From Acidimicrobiaceae bacterium (GTDB lineage Bacteria; Actinomycetota; Acidimicrobiia; Acidimicrobiales; UBA8190), in NCBI GenBank assembly GCA_003151475.1, contig PLXQ01000059.1:1-64000 (forward strand): a DNA stretch of 64,000 nucleotides, in the 5' to 3' direction. Of the stretch, positions 24,737-33,890 are shown piece after piece. Numbering within the stretch: position 1 is the stretch's first letter; each line of letters begins with the position of its first letter. The notes below the pieces were generated by a model, which did not search any database, was not told the DNA's origin, and saw only the letters and a program-made list of their open reading frames with translations. The position numbers were made by a program, and so were the translations under genes.

Positions 24737-25619
24737 TCGGGTCTACCTGGTGGATGGGACCTACGAGCTCTTCCGGCACTTCTTCGGAGCCCCACCGCGC
24801 TCGGGAGCGCACGGCACCGAGATCGCTGCCGTGCGCGGTGTGCTCTCCACCGTGGTGGCCATGCTGGGCGACGGCGCCACCCATATCGGCGTGGCCACCG
24901 ACCATGTGATCGAGTCCTTCAGAAATGACATGTGGCCCGGTTACAAGACGGGCAGCGGGATCGACCCCGTCCTGCGCGCCCAGTTCCTGCCGCTCGAGGA
25001 AGCCCTCGACGCCCTCGGCGTCTACGTCTGGCCCATGGTCGATCTCGAAGCCGATGACGCGCTGGCCTCGGGGGCGGCGGTGGCGGCCGACGACCCCGCC
25101 GTCGAGCAGGTCATCATCTGCACCCCGGACAAGGACCTGGCCCAGTGCGTGGTGGGCCAACGGGTGGTGCAACTCGACCGCCGGGCGGGCACCATCGCCG
25201 ACGCGGACGGTGTCCGGACCAAGTTCGGCGTCGACCCGGCATCGATTCCCGATTGGCTGGCCCTGGTGGGTGACAGCGCCGACGGCTTCCCGGGCCTGGC
25301 CGGCTGGGGCAAGAAGACCGCCGCCGTCGTCCTGGCCCACTACGGCCATATCCCCGACATCCCCGACCGGGCCGCCGACTGGGAGCCCCGCGTGGTGAGA
25401 ATGGTGCGCGGGGCGGCCACCCTGGCCGCCCGCCTGGCCGAGGAACGAGCCACGGCGATGCTCTTCCGTGATCTGGCCACCTTGCGGGTGGACCGCACCC
25501 TCCTGGCCTCCGTCGACGACCTCACCTGGCGGGGTCCCACCCCGGCCTTCGCCGACATCTGCCGGAACCTCCGGGACCCGGGCCTGGCCGAGCGGGCCGC
25601 TGCCCTCCGTCCGTCCTGA
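24726..25619 (+). CDS. 5'-3' exonuclease (FEN-like, Pol I N-terminal type)
   Basis: The 297-residue protein resembles the 5'-nuclease domain of DNA polymerase I without polymerase or proofreading domains. Metal-binding acidic residues appear in YLVDGTYELFR, DLEADDALAS, CTPDKDLAQCV and LVGDSADGFPGLAGWGKKTA; the last also contains the helix-hairpin-helix. A role in RNA-primer or flap removal is likely. GTG 24726 was chosen because MSGTRVYLVDGTYELF aligns with the family N-terminus. Confidence 0.87.
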   Translation: MSGTRVYLVDGTYELFRHFFGAPPRSGAHGTEIAAVRGVLSTVVAMLGDGATHIGVATDHVIESFRNDMWPGYKTGSGIDPVLRAQFLPLEEALDALGVYVWPMVDLEADDALASGAAVAADDPAVEQVIICTPDKDLAQCVVGQRVVQLDRRAGTIADADGVRTKFGVDPASIPDWLALVGDSADGFPGLAGWGKKTAAVVLAHYGHIPDIPDRAADWEPRVVRMVRGAATLAARLAEERATAMLFRDLATLRVDRTLLASVDDLTWRGPTPAFADICRNLRDPGLAERAAALRPS

Positions 25620-25772
25620 GAGAACTCCCAGCTCAGCTGGCCTTTCCTCCCCGGCGCGGGCCGTAGCGCGCGCCGCGGGAGAGTCGTGGGCCGGCGCCGC
25701 TCAAGGCGCCCGAAACTTCCGCCGATGACTTCGGAACACATGCGGAGGTACGGAGTCGAGGGGGACTCGCGG

Positions 25773-28220
25773 ATGCTCACGGCACGACGTCGAGGCGTAC
25801 ACACACAGCCCCCCTTCGACGCGGACGCGCTCGTCTCATCGCACAGCGCCGTCGCGTTGATGCCACCGGTTCCGGCGGGCGTGACCGGGTCCGCCGAGGC
25901 CAGGGGCCGAGGCCCGGTACCTGCGGCCGGCGCGGCCGTCCGATCTCGGGGTGCGACGGCCGGAGCGTTACCCGAGTCGACGGGCCGGAAACTCCACACG
26001 CTGGGCCCGCGCATCTTGAGCTACTCCATGGGGCCGGCCGCCTTCGCCATCCTTCTCATCCTGCGGCGCCTCGGACTGGTGGCGCACGTTTCGGTCTTTC
26101 TGTACCTCGCCATCTTCGCCGGCATGCCGGCGCTGAGCACCTTCATCGAGTCGTTCTACCGTCGCCATCCGACACGGTTCCGGCTCCATCTGCGCGTCGC
26201 CTTTCACACCGCCTCGGTCACCACCGTGATCTACCTGACCGGGTGGGGTCCTGTGGTCATCGGGGCCTATGCCTTCGTGGCTCTCGAGAACATCTCCCAG
26301 AGCGGATCGCGCACCTGGCGGCTGGCGGCATTCTGGAGCCTCCTCGACATCGCCGTGGCTCAGATCGGCATCTGGCAGGGCTGGGTGCCCTCGTATCTTT
26401 CGGTGGCCAAGGCCGAGACCCTCGGCCTCATGGGCGCCTTCGTCCTGGTCTTCGTCATCCGCATGGCGGGGGCCACCAGCGAACAGAAGGAACAGGCGGA
26501 GGCCTCACTCCGCACGAGCGAAGAGCGGTTCCGCTCCCTCGTCCAGAACTCCTCGGACACGACCCTCGTCCTCGGCGCCGCCGGCGTCATCCTCTACGCC
26601 AGTCCGGCGGCCCGGTCCCTGCTCGGGCGCGAACCCGACGAGCTCATCGGCCTTCGAGCGTCGGAGTTAGTCCACCCCGAGGACCGGGAGTGGACGGAGC
26701 CGACGCTGGCCGATCTGCTCAAGACCGAGGTCGTCATCGATCCCGTGCAGTTCCGCATGCAACACGCCGACGGGACGTGGCGCTACGCCGAGGCGGTGGT
26801 CACCGACATGCGTGCCCGCTCGTCGGTGGGTGGATACGTCATCAACGTCCGCGACATCACCGAACGCAAAGAGGCCGAGGACAAACTGGCCCACCAGGCT
26901 CTGCACGATTCGCTCACCGGGCTGCCCAACCGCCTGCTCCTGGTCGACCGCCTCCGCAGCGCCATCGCCCGCGGCACCCGCCACGACGGTCCGCCGCCCG
27001 TGGTCATGTTCCTCGATCTCGACCGCTTCAAGCTGGTGAACGACAGCCTGGGCCACGGCGCCGGTGACGAGCTGTTGGTGTGCGTGGCCGACCGGCTCCG
27101 CGCCGTCGTGCGGACCTCGGACACCTTGTCGCGTTTCGGCGGCGACGAATTCGTGATCCTCTGTGAGGGTATGGCCAGCCAGGACGCCGTCATGGCCCTG
27201 GCCCAGCGGGCCATGATGGCCATCGACGAGCCCTTCGTGATCAACGGAGAGAAATTCCACATCGGCGTCAGTATCGGCGTGGCCTTCGTCGACGACGACG
27301 GCCCCAGTCCCGAGGAATTGCTTGGCGACGCCGACTACGCCATGTACCTGGCCAAGGCCCGCAGCGGCCAGGGCCGGGTCCAGCTCTTCGACCAAGCCAC
27401 CCGGGCCGTGGCCCGTCAGCGGGTGCATACCGAGACGGCGCTGGCACGCGCCCTCGAACGCGAGGAGCTCGTCGTCTACTACCAGCCCATCGTGGAGACG
27501 GCCACGCGTCGCTGGGTCGGTGTGGAGGCGCTCTTGCGCTGGGAGCATCCGACACGGGGCCTCTTGGCCCCGGCCGCCTTCCTCGACGTGGCCGAGCAGA
27601 CGGGCCTGATCGTCCCCATCGGGGAATGGGTGCTGTCCGAGGCGTGCCGCCAGGTCCAGCATTGGAATCGCAGCCTTCCCCCCGACGAGCACCTGGCCGT
27701 CAGCGTGAACCTGTCGGGCCGCCAGCTCACCGAGCCCGACCTGGCCCGGACCATCGCCTCTGCCCTGGAAAAGGCCTCCATCGACCCCCAAGCCGTGCGC
27801 CTGGTTCTCGAAGTGACAGAGACACTGTTGCCCACCGACGAATACGAGGCCCGCTGTCGCCTCATCGAGCTGCACGAGATGGGCATCCAGCTGGCCATCG
27901 ACGACTTCGGCACCGGCTACTCGTCGCTGCGCTACGTCCGTGACCTTCCCATAAGCACCATCAAGATCGACCGCTCCTTCGTCTCGGGTCTCGGAAACTC
28001 CGACCACGACGAGGCCATCGTCACCGCCGTCACCCAACTGGCCACGACCTTGGGTCTGCGGGTGGTCGCCGAAGGGGTCGAGACCGAGTCGCAATTCGCC
28101 TTTCTGTCCCGCGTGGGTTGCGACTACTCCCAGGGCTATCTCTTCGGCCGCCCCCAACCCCCCGAGCGCTGCCTGGTGCCGGGCATGATGCAGGTGGGCT
28201 CCACGCTCGAGACCGGCTGA
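25773..28220 (+). CDS. Membrane PAS-GGDEF-EAL cyclic-di-GMP protein
   Basis: From ATG 25773 (GAGGGGG eight bases upstream) the protein has 815 residues. A disordered basic N-terminus precedes four or five membrane helices (about 80-235). A PAS domain follows (ERFRSLVQNSSDTTLVLGAAG), then GGDEF (RFGGDEFVIL near 456, with an RTSD inhibitory site just before) and EAL (VGVEALLRWEHP near 585; DDFGTGYSSL near 709; AEGVET; QGYLFGRP). Both catalytic signatures are intact, so it may make and degrade c-di-GMP under control of the PAS ligand. Alternative starts are GTG 25686 and ATG 25725. Confidence 0.88.
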   Translation: MLTARRRGVHTQPPFDADALVSSHSAVALMPPVPAGVTGSAEARGRGPVPAAGAAVRSRGATAGALPESTGRKLHTLGPRILSYSMGPAAFAILLILRRLGLVAHVSVFLYLAIFAGMPALSTFIESFYRRHPTRFRLHLRVAFHTASVTTVIYLTGWGPVVIGAYAFVALENISQSGSRTWRLAAFWSLLDIAVAQIGIWQGWVPSYLSVAKAETLGLMGAFVLVFVIRMAGATSEQKEQAEASLRTSEERFRSLVQNSSDTTLVLGAAGVILYASPAARSLLGREPDELIGLRASELVHPEDREWTEPTLADLLKTEVVIDPVQFRMQHADGTWRYAEAVVTDMRARSSVGGYVINVRDITERKEAEDKLAHQALHDSLTGLPNRLLLVDRLRSAIARGTRHDGPPPVVMFLDLDRFKLVNDSLGHGAGDELLVCVADRLRAVVRTSDTLSRFGGDEFVILCEGMASQDAVMALAQRAMMAIDEPFVINGEKFHIGVSIGVAFVDDDGPSPEELLGDADYAMYLAKARSGQGRVQLFDQATRAVARQRVHTETALARALEREELVVYYQPIVETATRRWVGVEALLRWEHPTRGLLAPAAFLDVAEQTGLIVPIGEWVLSEACRQVQHWNRSLPPDEHLAVSVNLSGRQLTEPDLARTIASALEKASIDPQAVRLVLEVTETLLPTDEYEARCRLIELHEMGIQLAIDDFGTGYSSLRYVRDLPISTIKIDRSFVSGLGNSDHDEAIVTAVTQLATTLGLRVVAEGVETESQFAFLSRVGCDYSQGYLFGRPQPPERCLVPGMMQVGSTLETG

Positions 28221-28240
28221 GCTCCCGGACCCGATTCGTC

Positions 28241-29740
28241 CTAGAAGCCGGTCTCGCCCTCGCCCATGTGCAAGATCGTCCGCTGTTCGGTCGTCTGTGC
28301 TTTGCCCACACCATTGTCCTTCAGCACCACGGTGGCGATCACGAAGGCGCCCACGATGCACCCGGCGGCGATGAGATAGCCCACGTGGTATCCCCCGGCC
28401 AGCGCCGCGGCGCGGCGGGATCCGCCGGCGACCAGATCCCGGGTCCGAGAGGTGGAGATGCTGGCGAGCACGGCGATGCCGATGGCCGCCCCCATCTGCA
28501 GAGAGACGTTGGCCAGTCCCGACGCCAGCCCGGTGTCGGCGGGAGCGGCGTCGGCCATGGCCAGGGCGATGGACGGCGTGAAAGCGAGACCGGCACCGAT
28601 GCCGAAGAGGATCATCCCGGGCAGAACGTCGGACAGGAAGTGCCCGTGGACCGGGACGCGCGAGAACAGGGCCAGGCCGCCGGCAATGAGAGCGAGGCCC
28701 GGCAGCAAGGTGGCCTTCGCCCCCACCCGCGTCATGATCCGGGCGGCGACGGTGAGCGAGAAGATCCCCACGGCCAGGTTCATGGGCATGAAAGCGAGTC
28801 CCGTGGTGATGGCGCTGTAGCCGAGCACGTGCTGGAGATACAGAGCACCCAGAAAGAATTGGCCGAACATCCCGATGGGGAAGAGCACGCGCACGAGGGT
28901 GGCACCGGTGAGGTTGCGCGAGCGGAACATCCGCAACGGTACGAGCGGATGCTTGAGGTTCGCTTCAAGCGCCACGAATCCTCCGAGCAACGCCAGAGCG
29001 CCGAGACCGACGGCGATGGTTCGCACCGATCCCCACCCGTAGTCGCTGGCCTTCACGATGGCGTACACGAGCAGCATCACCGCCGAGGTCACCAACACGG
29101 CACCGAGAACGTCAACGCCGTCGTGGGTGCCCGTCCCCTCGTGCCCGGGGATGAGGGCGGTGCCGAAGACGAGCGTGGCGATCCCTATGGGCAGGTTGAT
29201 GAAGAAGATCCAGTGCCAGCTGATCGCCTGGGTGAGCACGCCCCCGGCGAGCAGTCCGATCGATCCTCCGGCCGACGCCACGAAGGCATACACACCCATG
29301 GCCTTGGCCTTATCGCCCGGCTCGGGGAAGAGGGTCACGAGGATGCCGAGAATGGTGGCCGCCACGATGGCCGCCCCCGCGCCCTGGATGAAACGGGCCA
29401 CGATCAATTCGCTCTGGCTCTGGGCGAACCCGCAGAAGGCCGAGGCGGCGGTGAAGACGCTCAGCCCGGTGATGAAGATCTTCTTGGGACCGATCAGGTC
29501 ACCCAGTCGGCCCGCCAGCAGGAGAAGCCCACCGAAGGTGATCAGGTAGGCGTTGATGACCCAGGCCAACGAGGACTGGGGGAAATGGAGATCGTGCTGG
29601 ATCGTGGGCAGCGCCACATTCACGACGGTGGCGTCGAGCACAATCATCAGCTGCCCGGTGCAGAGCACCACCAGCGCCAGCCACCGACGGCGGTCGCTCG
29701 CCTCGCCTCTCGCCGGTCGACCGATGGACGTCGTCGTCAC
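28241..29740 (-). CDS. MFS drug-efflux transporter (DHA2/EmrB-QacA type)
   Basis: The 499-residue protein has 14 predicted helices and the DHA2 signatures: LDATVVNVALPTIQHDL in helix 1 (motif D1), GRLGDLIGPKKIF (motif A), RFIQGAGAAIVAATILG (motif B) and GGSIGLLAGGVLTQAISWHW (motif C). It should export drugs or toxic metabolites in exchange for protons. It is convergent with the GGDEF-EAL gene, separated by 20 bp. Confidence 0.9.
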   Translation of the reverse strand: MTTTSIGRPARGEASDRRRWLALVVLCTGQLMIVLDATVVNVALPTIQHDLHFPQSSLAWVINAYLITFGGLLLLAGRLGDLIGPKKIFITGLSVFTAASAFCGFAQSQSELIVARFIQGAGAAIVAATILGILVTLFPEPGDKAKAMGVYAFVASAGGSIGLLAGGVLTQAISWHWIFFINLPIGIATLVFGTALIPGHEGTGTHDGVDVLGAVLVTSAVMLLVYAIVKASDYGWGSVRTIAVGLGALALLGGFVALEANLKHPLVPLRMFRSRNLTGATLVRVLFPIGMFGQFFLGALYLQHVLGYSAITTGLAFMPMNLAVGIFSLTVAARIMTRVGAKATLLPGLALIAGGLALFSRVPVHGHFLSDVLPGMILFGIGAGLAFTPSIALAMADAAPADTGLASGLANVSLQMGAAIGIAVLASISTSRTRDLVAGGSRRAAALAGGYHVGYLIAAGCIVGAFVIATVVLKDNGVGKAQTTEQRTILHMGEGETGF

Positions 29741-29982
29741 GCCGCACTCCCAAAAGAAAGGGCGACCACGGCACGATCAATCGGGTGAGCGGTCGGCATC
29801 GTCGCGCCCCCGATGGTAGTCGGGTGCCTGTGGTGCCCTGACCGGGACTCACCGTCCCCGGCGTCTTCCCAGGCCAAGCGCAGACGAACTGAATCCGATT
29901 CCCAGGACGCTGCGATGGAGCTGGGTACCGACCACGCCCGTCCGTACCTGTTCCGGGATGGATTGAAACGATCTAGAAGTGA

Positions 29983-30243
29983 TCAGGCTGGCGTCACTGC
30001 CTGCTCATGGAGAACCTCAGGAGCAAGGTCCGCTCCATTTGGCCACACGACGGTTCCGAGCTCCTTGTCGACGACAACCTGGGCGAAGAACGCCTCATCT
30101 CGCAGAGGTTCGAAAACCGGCCCTACATCACCTTGCAATTTCGCTGTCAGGTCGACATCGCCTACAAGGCCGTCGGCAAACGCAAGCCGAAGACAGTGGC
30201 CGCCGAGATAGGCGACACTCGAGACGTGGTATTCAGGCGTCAT
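29983..30243 (-). CDS. DUF2442 domain protein
   Basis: The 86-residue protein carries the DUF2442 pattern: SVAYLGGHCLRLAFADGLVGDVDL, then VFEPLRDEAFFAQVVVDKEL and the conserved GTVVWPNGADLAPEVLHEQ. Its ATG overlaps the stop of the upstream DUF4160 gene. The DUF4160-DUF2442 pair is widespread and has been suggested to act as a toxin-antitoxin-like module, which is not proven. This member looks intact while its partner does not. Confidence 0.88.
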   Translation of the reverse strand: MTPEYHVSSVAYLGGHCLRLAFADGLVGDVDLTAKLQGDVGPVFEPLRDEAFFAQVVVDKELGTVVWPNGADLAPEVLHEQAVTPA

Positions 30244-30496
30244 GGCAGTGGATCAATTCTAGCCAAGGGCTCTTCCGCTTGGGAACGTTCCCAATCCGCC
30301 GCAAGTTCCTCGGTGAAGCCCGACCCACTCCTTCACCAGCCTGAGGGCCCGGCGCGGCAAAGCTCCATTCAGGACTTCGCCACAGGAGATCAGTACCTGG
30401 GCTTCATATTCGCCATAACGAGCATGAAAATGAGGCGGCACATGGTCCTCGTAGTACATGGCGATGACAATTCCGTAGAAGGACGATTCGGGGCAT
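30240..30496 (-). pseudogene. DUF4160 protein with two frameshifts
   Basis: Three frames must be joined to obtain the family sequence. The start (MPESS, ATG read from 30496) leads into FYGIVIAMYYEDHVPPHFHA only if one base is removed from the CCCC run at 30490-30493. The core up to KEWVGLHR is in one frame. The expected tail, ELAADWERSQAEEPLARIDP, is in another frame after a second indel near 30313. A stop then overlaps the DUF2442 start by three bases. The restored length of about 85 residues is normal. Unrepaired, translation from the internal ATG at 30459 gives a 66-residue product with a wrong tail. Confidence 0.78.
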
Positions 30497-30629
30497 GGAC
30501 ACGAAGGTAGAAGGACGCTGGAACGGTAGTCGGGGCCCTCCGGCGTTCTGACCGGGCCCGCGAGGCGACGCCCAGCAACCGACGGGCCGCTCGGCCAGAA
30601 TGAGTCCCCACGATCGAGGAGGTTTTTCC

Positions 30630-31097
30630 ATGGACGGTGACGTCGTAACGGTGGAGAAGGTCATCCATGCCCCGCCCGAGGCCATCTTCTCCCTCCTGGC
30701 CGATGCCTCGCGTCATCCCGACATCGACGGCTCGGGCAACGTGAAGCTGGCCAAGAGTGGGAACCCCCCGCGCATGACGCTCGGCTCGACCTTCGGTATG
30801 TCGATGAAGATGGGCATCGGTTACTCCACGGTCAACACGGTGATCGAATTCGAGGAGAACCGCCGCATCGCCTGGCAGACCAGCATGCCGGGGTTCCTGG
30901 GCCGCATCGCCGCCGGCCGCATCTGGCGCTACGAGCTGGAGCCGGCCGAAGGCGGCACCCGGGTACGCGAGAGCTGGGACCTCTCGCAGGATCACCAGCG
31001 CCGCCTGCTCAAGATGGGTGGGCTGCCGAAGAAGACCCAAGAGGTCATGGAGAAGACCCTCGACCGCATCGCCACCCTCACCGAGACTCCGGCCTGA
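30630..31097 (+). CDS. SRPBCC (START-like) family protein
   Basis: The 155-residue protein shows the polyketide-cyclase/SRPBCC pattern: VEKVIHAPPEAIFSLLADAS at the N-terminus, NTVIEFEENRRIAWQ in the middle and a C-terminal helix ending VMEKTLDRIATL. ATG 30630 follows a strong GAGGAGG, so the upstream in-frame start is rejected. Such proteins bind hydrophobic ligands. The alcohol dehydrogenase gene follows after 8 bp, probably in one operon. Confidence 0.82.
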   Translation: MDGDVVTVEKVIHAPPEAIFSLLADASRHPDIDGSGNVKLAKSGNPPRMTLGSTFGMSMKMGIGYSTVNTVIEFEENRRIAWQTSMPGFLGRIAAGRIWRYELEPAEGGTRVRESWDLSQDHQRRLLKMGGLPKKTQEVMEKTLDRIATLTETPA

Positions 31098-31105
31098 GGC
31101 TCGCC

Positions 31106-32140
31106 GTGTCCGCCCTGATGCCCGCCGCCGTCTACGTCGGTGATGGTCAGATGTCCGTCCAGGAGCTCCCCATCCCCGTGGCCGGAGCGGGCGACGTCCT
31201 CGTCGAGGTGGCCCAGTGCGGGATCTGTGGCAGCGACATGCACCTCGTGCTCGAGCGCTACGCCCGGCCCGGGACGGTCCTCGGCCACGAGTGGGCGGGA
31301 ACGGTGATCTCTCTCGGTCCCGGCGTCGCGGGATGGGAGCCCGGCGACCGGGTGGTGTCGAACCCGACGCCGGGCTGTGGGAAGTGCCGGCCCTGCCGGC
31401 GGGGCCGGCCGTCGGTCTGTCTCGAGCGCGAGCCGCCAGACTACCTGTCGTTCGGGGGCGCCTTCTGCCGGTACATGGTGGTGCGGGCCGAGCGGCTGCT
31501 GCGCATCCCCGACGCCCTCTCCACCCGGGCGGCGGCGCTGACCGAACCCACCGCCATCGCCATCCATACCGTCAACCTGGCCCGGGTGGACACAGACGAC
31601 CGGGTCCTCATCACCGGGGCCGGTCCGGTGGGCCTTCTCACCCTCTCGGTCCTGCTGGCACGCGGGGTGACCGACGTCACCGTGTCCGAACCGTCTGCGT
31701 CGCGCCGGGAGCGCGCCAAAGCCATCGGCGCCGCCGCCGTGCTGGCTCCGGACGAGCTGGGGGGCGCACCGCTCGGCCGGCCCGTCGAGCACCCGTATGC
31801 GGTCGCCTTCGAATGCTCCGGTCACGCCGGGGCGGCGGAGGCCGCCCTCGACCAGCTCGACTTCGCCGGCACCCTCGTCTTCGTGGGCACAGGCCGGGAG
31901 ATGCCCCGAATCAACCACAACCGCATGATCGTGCTCGAGCTCACCGCCATCGGCGCCTACAACTACGACGACGAGGGTTTTGGCCCCGCCCTCGCGCTGT
32001 TGGCCGGCGGGGCGCTCCCGACCGATCTGCTCATCGAACCCGACGACGTGGCCTTGAGCGGGGTTCTCGACGCCATGCAGCGCCTGGCGCGCGGTGAGAT
32101 CCCGGGCAAGGTCATGGTGCGACCACAGGAGGTCTCGTGA
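31106..32140 (+). CDS. Zinc-dependent medium-chain alcohol dehydrogenase
   Basis: The 344-residue protein has the catalytic zinc motifs CGICGSDMH and GHEWAGTV, the structural-zinc cysteines in CGKCRPCRRGRPSVC, and the Rossmann loop VLITGAGPVGLL. An NAD(P)-dependent oxidation of an alcohol or polyol is expected; the threonine-dehydrogenase/sorbitol group is closest. Its stop overlaps the next start (GTGA), so it is coupled to the VOC gene. Confidence 0.9.
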   Translation: MSALMPAAVYVGDGQMSVQELPIPVAGAGDVLVEVAQCGICGSDMHLVLERYARPGTVLGHEWAGTVISLGPGVAGWEPGDRVVSNPTPGCGKCRPCRRGRPSVCLEREPPDYLSFGGAFCRYMVVRAERLLRIPDALSTRAAALTEPTAIAIHTVNLARVDTDDRVLITGAGPVGLLTLSVLLARGVTDVTVSEPSASRRERAKAIGAAAVLAPDELGGAPLGRPVEHPYAVAFECSGHAGAAEAALDQLDFAGTLVFVGTGREMPRINHNRMIVLELTAIGAYNYDDEGFGPALALLAGGALPTDLLIEPDDVALSGVLDAMQRLARGEIPGKVMVRPQEVS

Positions 32141-32598
32141 CCGGACCGACATTCCCACCCCGGCTCAACCATGTGGCTATCAGCGTCGACCCGTCCGTCC
32201 TCGACGACGACGGTCGGGCCACCGTGCTCGACTTCTTCGGCGCCGTCTTCGGTTGGACCGAGGGCGACAACACCGGAGAACGGGGCAATCCCCTGATCCT
32301 CTACACGGGGGCCCCGGCCCAGTTCGTCTACCTCCTGCCGGCGGAGCCCTTCCTGGTGGCGCCGACCCTCGACCACTTCGGCCTCCAGGTGTCATCCCTG
32401 GCCGAGCTCGAGACCCTGGTGGACAAGGCCAAGGCCTATCAGGAGGGTGACCCCCGGGTCCGGGTCATCGACATCGAGAAGCGCATCACCCACGGCCCGA
32501 ACGCCGACTACGTGCTGACCAGCGCCTACATCGGCTTCTTACTGCCCCTACTGGTGGAGCTCCAGCACCTGGAACGCCGGGAGCGACCCCATACCTGA
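32137..32598 (+). CDS. VOC (glyoxalase-like) family protein
   Basis: The 153-residue protein begins LNHVAISVD, and APTLDHFGLQVSSLAELETL and the surrounding strands fit a vicinal-oxygen-chelate fold. H11 and the H of LDHFGL are candidate metal ligands. The enzymatic role is unclear. GTG 32137 overlaps the dehydrogenase stop by 4 bp. Confidence 0.75.
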   Translation: MTGPTFPPRLNHVAISVDPSVLDDDGRATVLDFFGAVFGWTEGDNTGERGNPLILYTGAPAQFVYLLPAEPFLVAPTLDHFGLQVSSLAELETLVDKAKAYQEGDPRVRVIDIEKRITHGPNADYVLTSAYIGFLLPLLVELQHLERRERPHT

Positions 32599-32610
32599 CA
32601 GTCGTGTCAG
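32595..32610. promoter_or_regulatory. Palindrome upstream of the P450 gene
   Basis: CTGACA-GTCG-TGTCAG is a perfect 6-bp-arm palindrome beginning at the VOC stop and 22 bp before the P450 start. TAAGAT at 32620-32625 could be a -10 element. It may be an operator for a TetR- or GntR-type regulator, or a small hairpin. Confidence 0.4.
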
Positions 32611-32631
32611 CTTGTTCTCTAAGATGACACC

Positions 32632-33840
32632 ATGACGACAGCACCTGACACGGGGACGCCCGACGTCGACGTCGACCTGATGGTCTTCGGCGACAACGAC
32701 CAGGCCTTCCTCGAGTACCCGCAGCCGCACTACGCCAAGATGCGGGCCCGGCGGCCACTGCTCAGTGCTCCCGGTGCCGTGCAGACGACGACCAGGGCGG
32801 CGCTCGACACCGCCCTGCGCAACGCCGAGATCTACTCCTCGGGAATGGAGGGGGCACCGCTCGGCACCGAGCGCCCGCTCATCCCCCTGCAGATCGACCC
32901 CCCCGAACACCGCAAGTACCGAAAGCTCCTCGACCCCCTCTTCGCGCCCAAGCAGATGGCCAAGCTCGAGCCGCAGATCAGCGCCCAGGTGAACGAGCTC
33001 ATCGACGGCTTCGAGGCCCGGGGCAGCTGCGACTTCACCAATGAGTTCGCCATCCCGCTGCCATCACAGATCTTCCTCCGCCTCTTCGGCCTCCCTTTCT
33101 CCGAGCTGCCGCAGCTGCTCGAGTTCAACGAACGCACCCAGCGACCGGGGGGCTCGACCGCACAGGAGCATCTGGCCGCCCGGAAGGCCAACGCCCAGGA
33201 CGTCTACCGCTACTTCGCCGATGTGATCACCGAGCGCCGCAAAGAAGCTCCGCGCCACGACCTGCTCTCGAAGCTCCTCACCACCGATGTCGACGGTGAG
33301 CGTCTGAGCGACGAGGAGGTCATCGACGTCAGCTTCCTCATGATCCTGGCCGGTCTCGACACCATCACCGACACACTCACCTGCAGCTTCAAGTTCCTGG
33401 CCGAGCATCCCGGGCACCGTCAACGTATCGTGGACGACCCCTCGATCATCCCGTCGGCGGTAGAGGAGTTGCTGCGTTGGGAGACGCCGGTCATGACCAT
33501 CATCCGCGTGGCCCACGCCGACGCCGAGATCGAGGGTTGTCCGGTGAAGAATGGTGACTACGTGCTCGCCTGTCTGGGATCGGCGAACACCGACGAGAAG
33601 GAGTTCGAGAATCCCGACGAGGTGATCTTCGAACGCAACCCCAACCGCCACATCGCCTTCGGCGGGGGCATCCACCGCTGTCTGGGATCGCATCTGGCCC
33701 GCCAGGAACTCCGCGTCGCACTACGCGAGTGGCACCGTCGTCTTCCGCACTATGAGCTGCCGCGGGGCTTCGTCCCCGAGTACTCCGATGGGCTGCGCTC
33801 GGTCAGGAACCTGACCCTGCTCTTTCCCGCCGCCTCCTAG
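32632..33840 (+). CDS. Cytochrome P450
   Basis: The 402-residue protein is a bacterial class I P450. The heme loop is FGGGIHRCLGSHLAR with C350 as the iron ligand. The I-helix reads ILAGLDTITDTL with an acid-alcohol-like pair, and the K-helix ExxR is in VEELLRWE. The PPEHRKYRKLLDPLF segment is typical of CYP families that oxidise terpenoids, steroids or fatty acids. Electron partners are not encoded nearby. It follows SRPBCC, alcohol dehydrogenase and VOC genes, suggesting a catabolic cluster. Confidence 0.92.
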   Translation: MTTAPDTGTPDVDVDLMVFGDNDQAFLEYPQPHYAKMRARRPLLSAPGAVQTTTRAALDTALRNAEIYSSGMEGAPLGTERPLIPLQIDPPEHRKYRKLLDPLFAPKQMAKLEPQISAQVNELIDGFEARGSCDFTNEFAIPLPSQIFLRLFGLPFSELPQLLEFNERTQRPGGSTAQEHLAARKANAQDVYRYFADVITERRKEAPRHDLLSKLLTTDVDGERLSDEEVIDVSFLMILAGLDTITDTLTCSFKFLAEHPGHRQRIVDDPSIIPSAVEELLRWETPVMTIIRVAHADAEIEGCPVKNGDYVLACLGSANTDEKEFENPDEVIFERNPNRHIAFGGGIHRCLGSHLARQELRVALREWHRRLPHYELPRGFVPEYSDGLRSVRNLTLLFPAAS

Positions 33841-33890
33841 GGCGACCGTTCACCGCACCGTCCCCGACATCGGTCAGGCCGGGGCGGCGG

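Noticed and set aside
28118-29788. A 556-codon plus-strand frame opposite the MFS transporter
   Set aside because: It is antisense to a transporter with complete motifs, and its Gly/Asp/His/Glu-rich product is a high-GC shadow.
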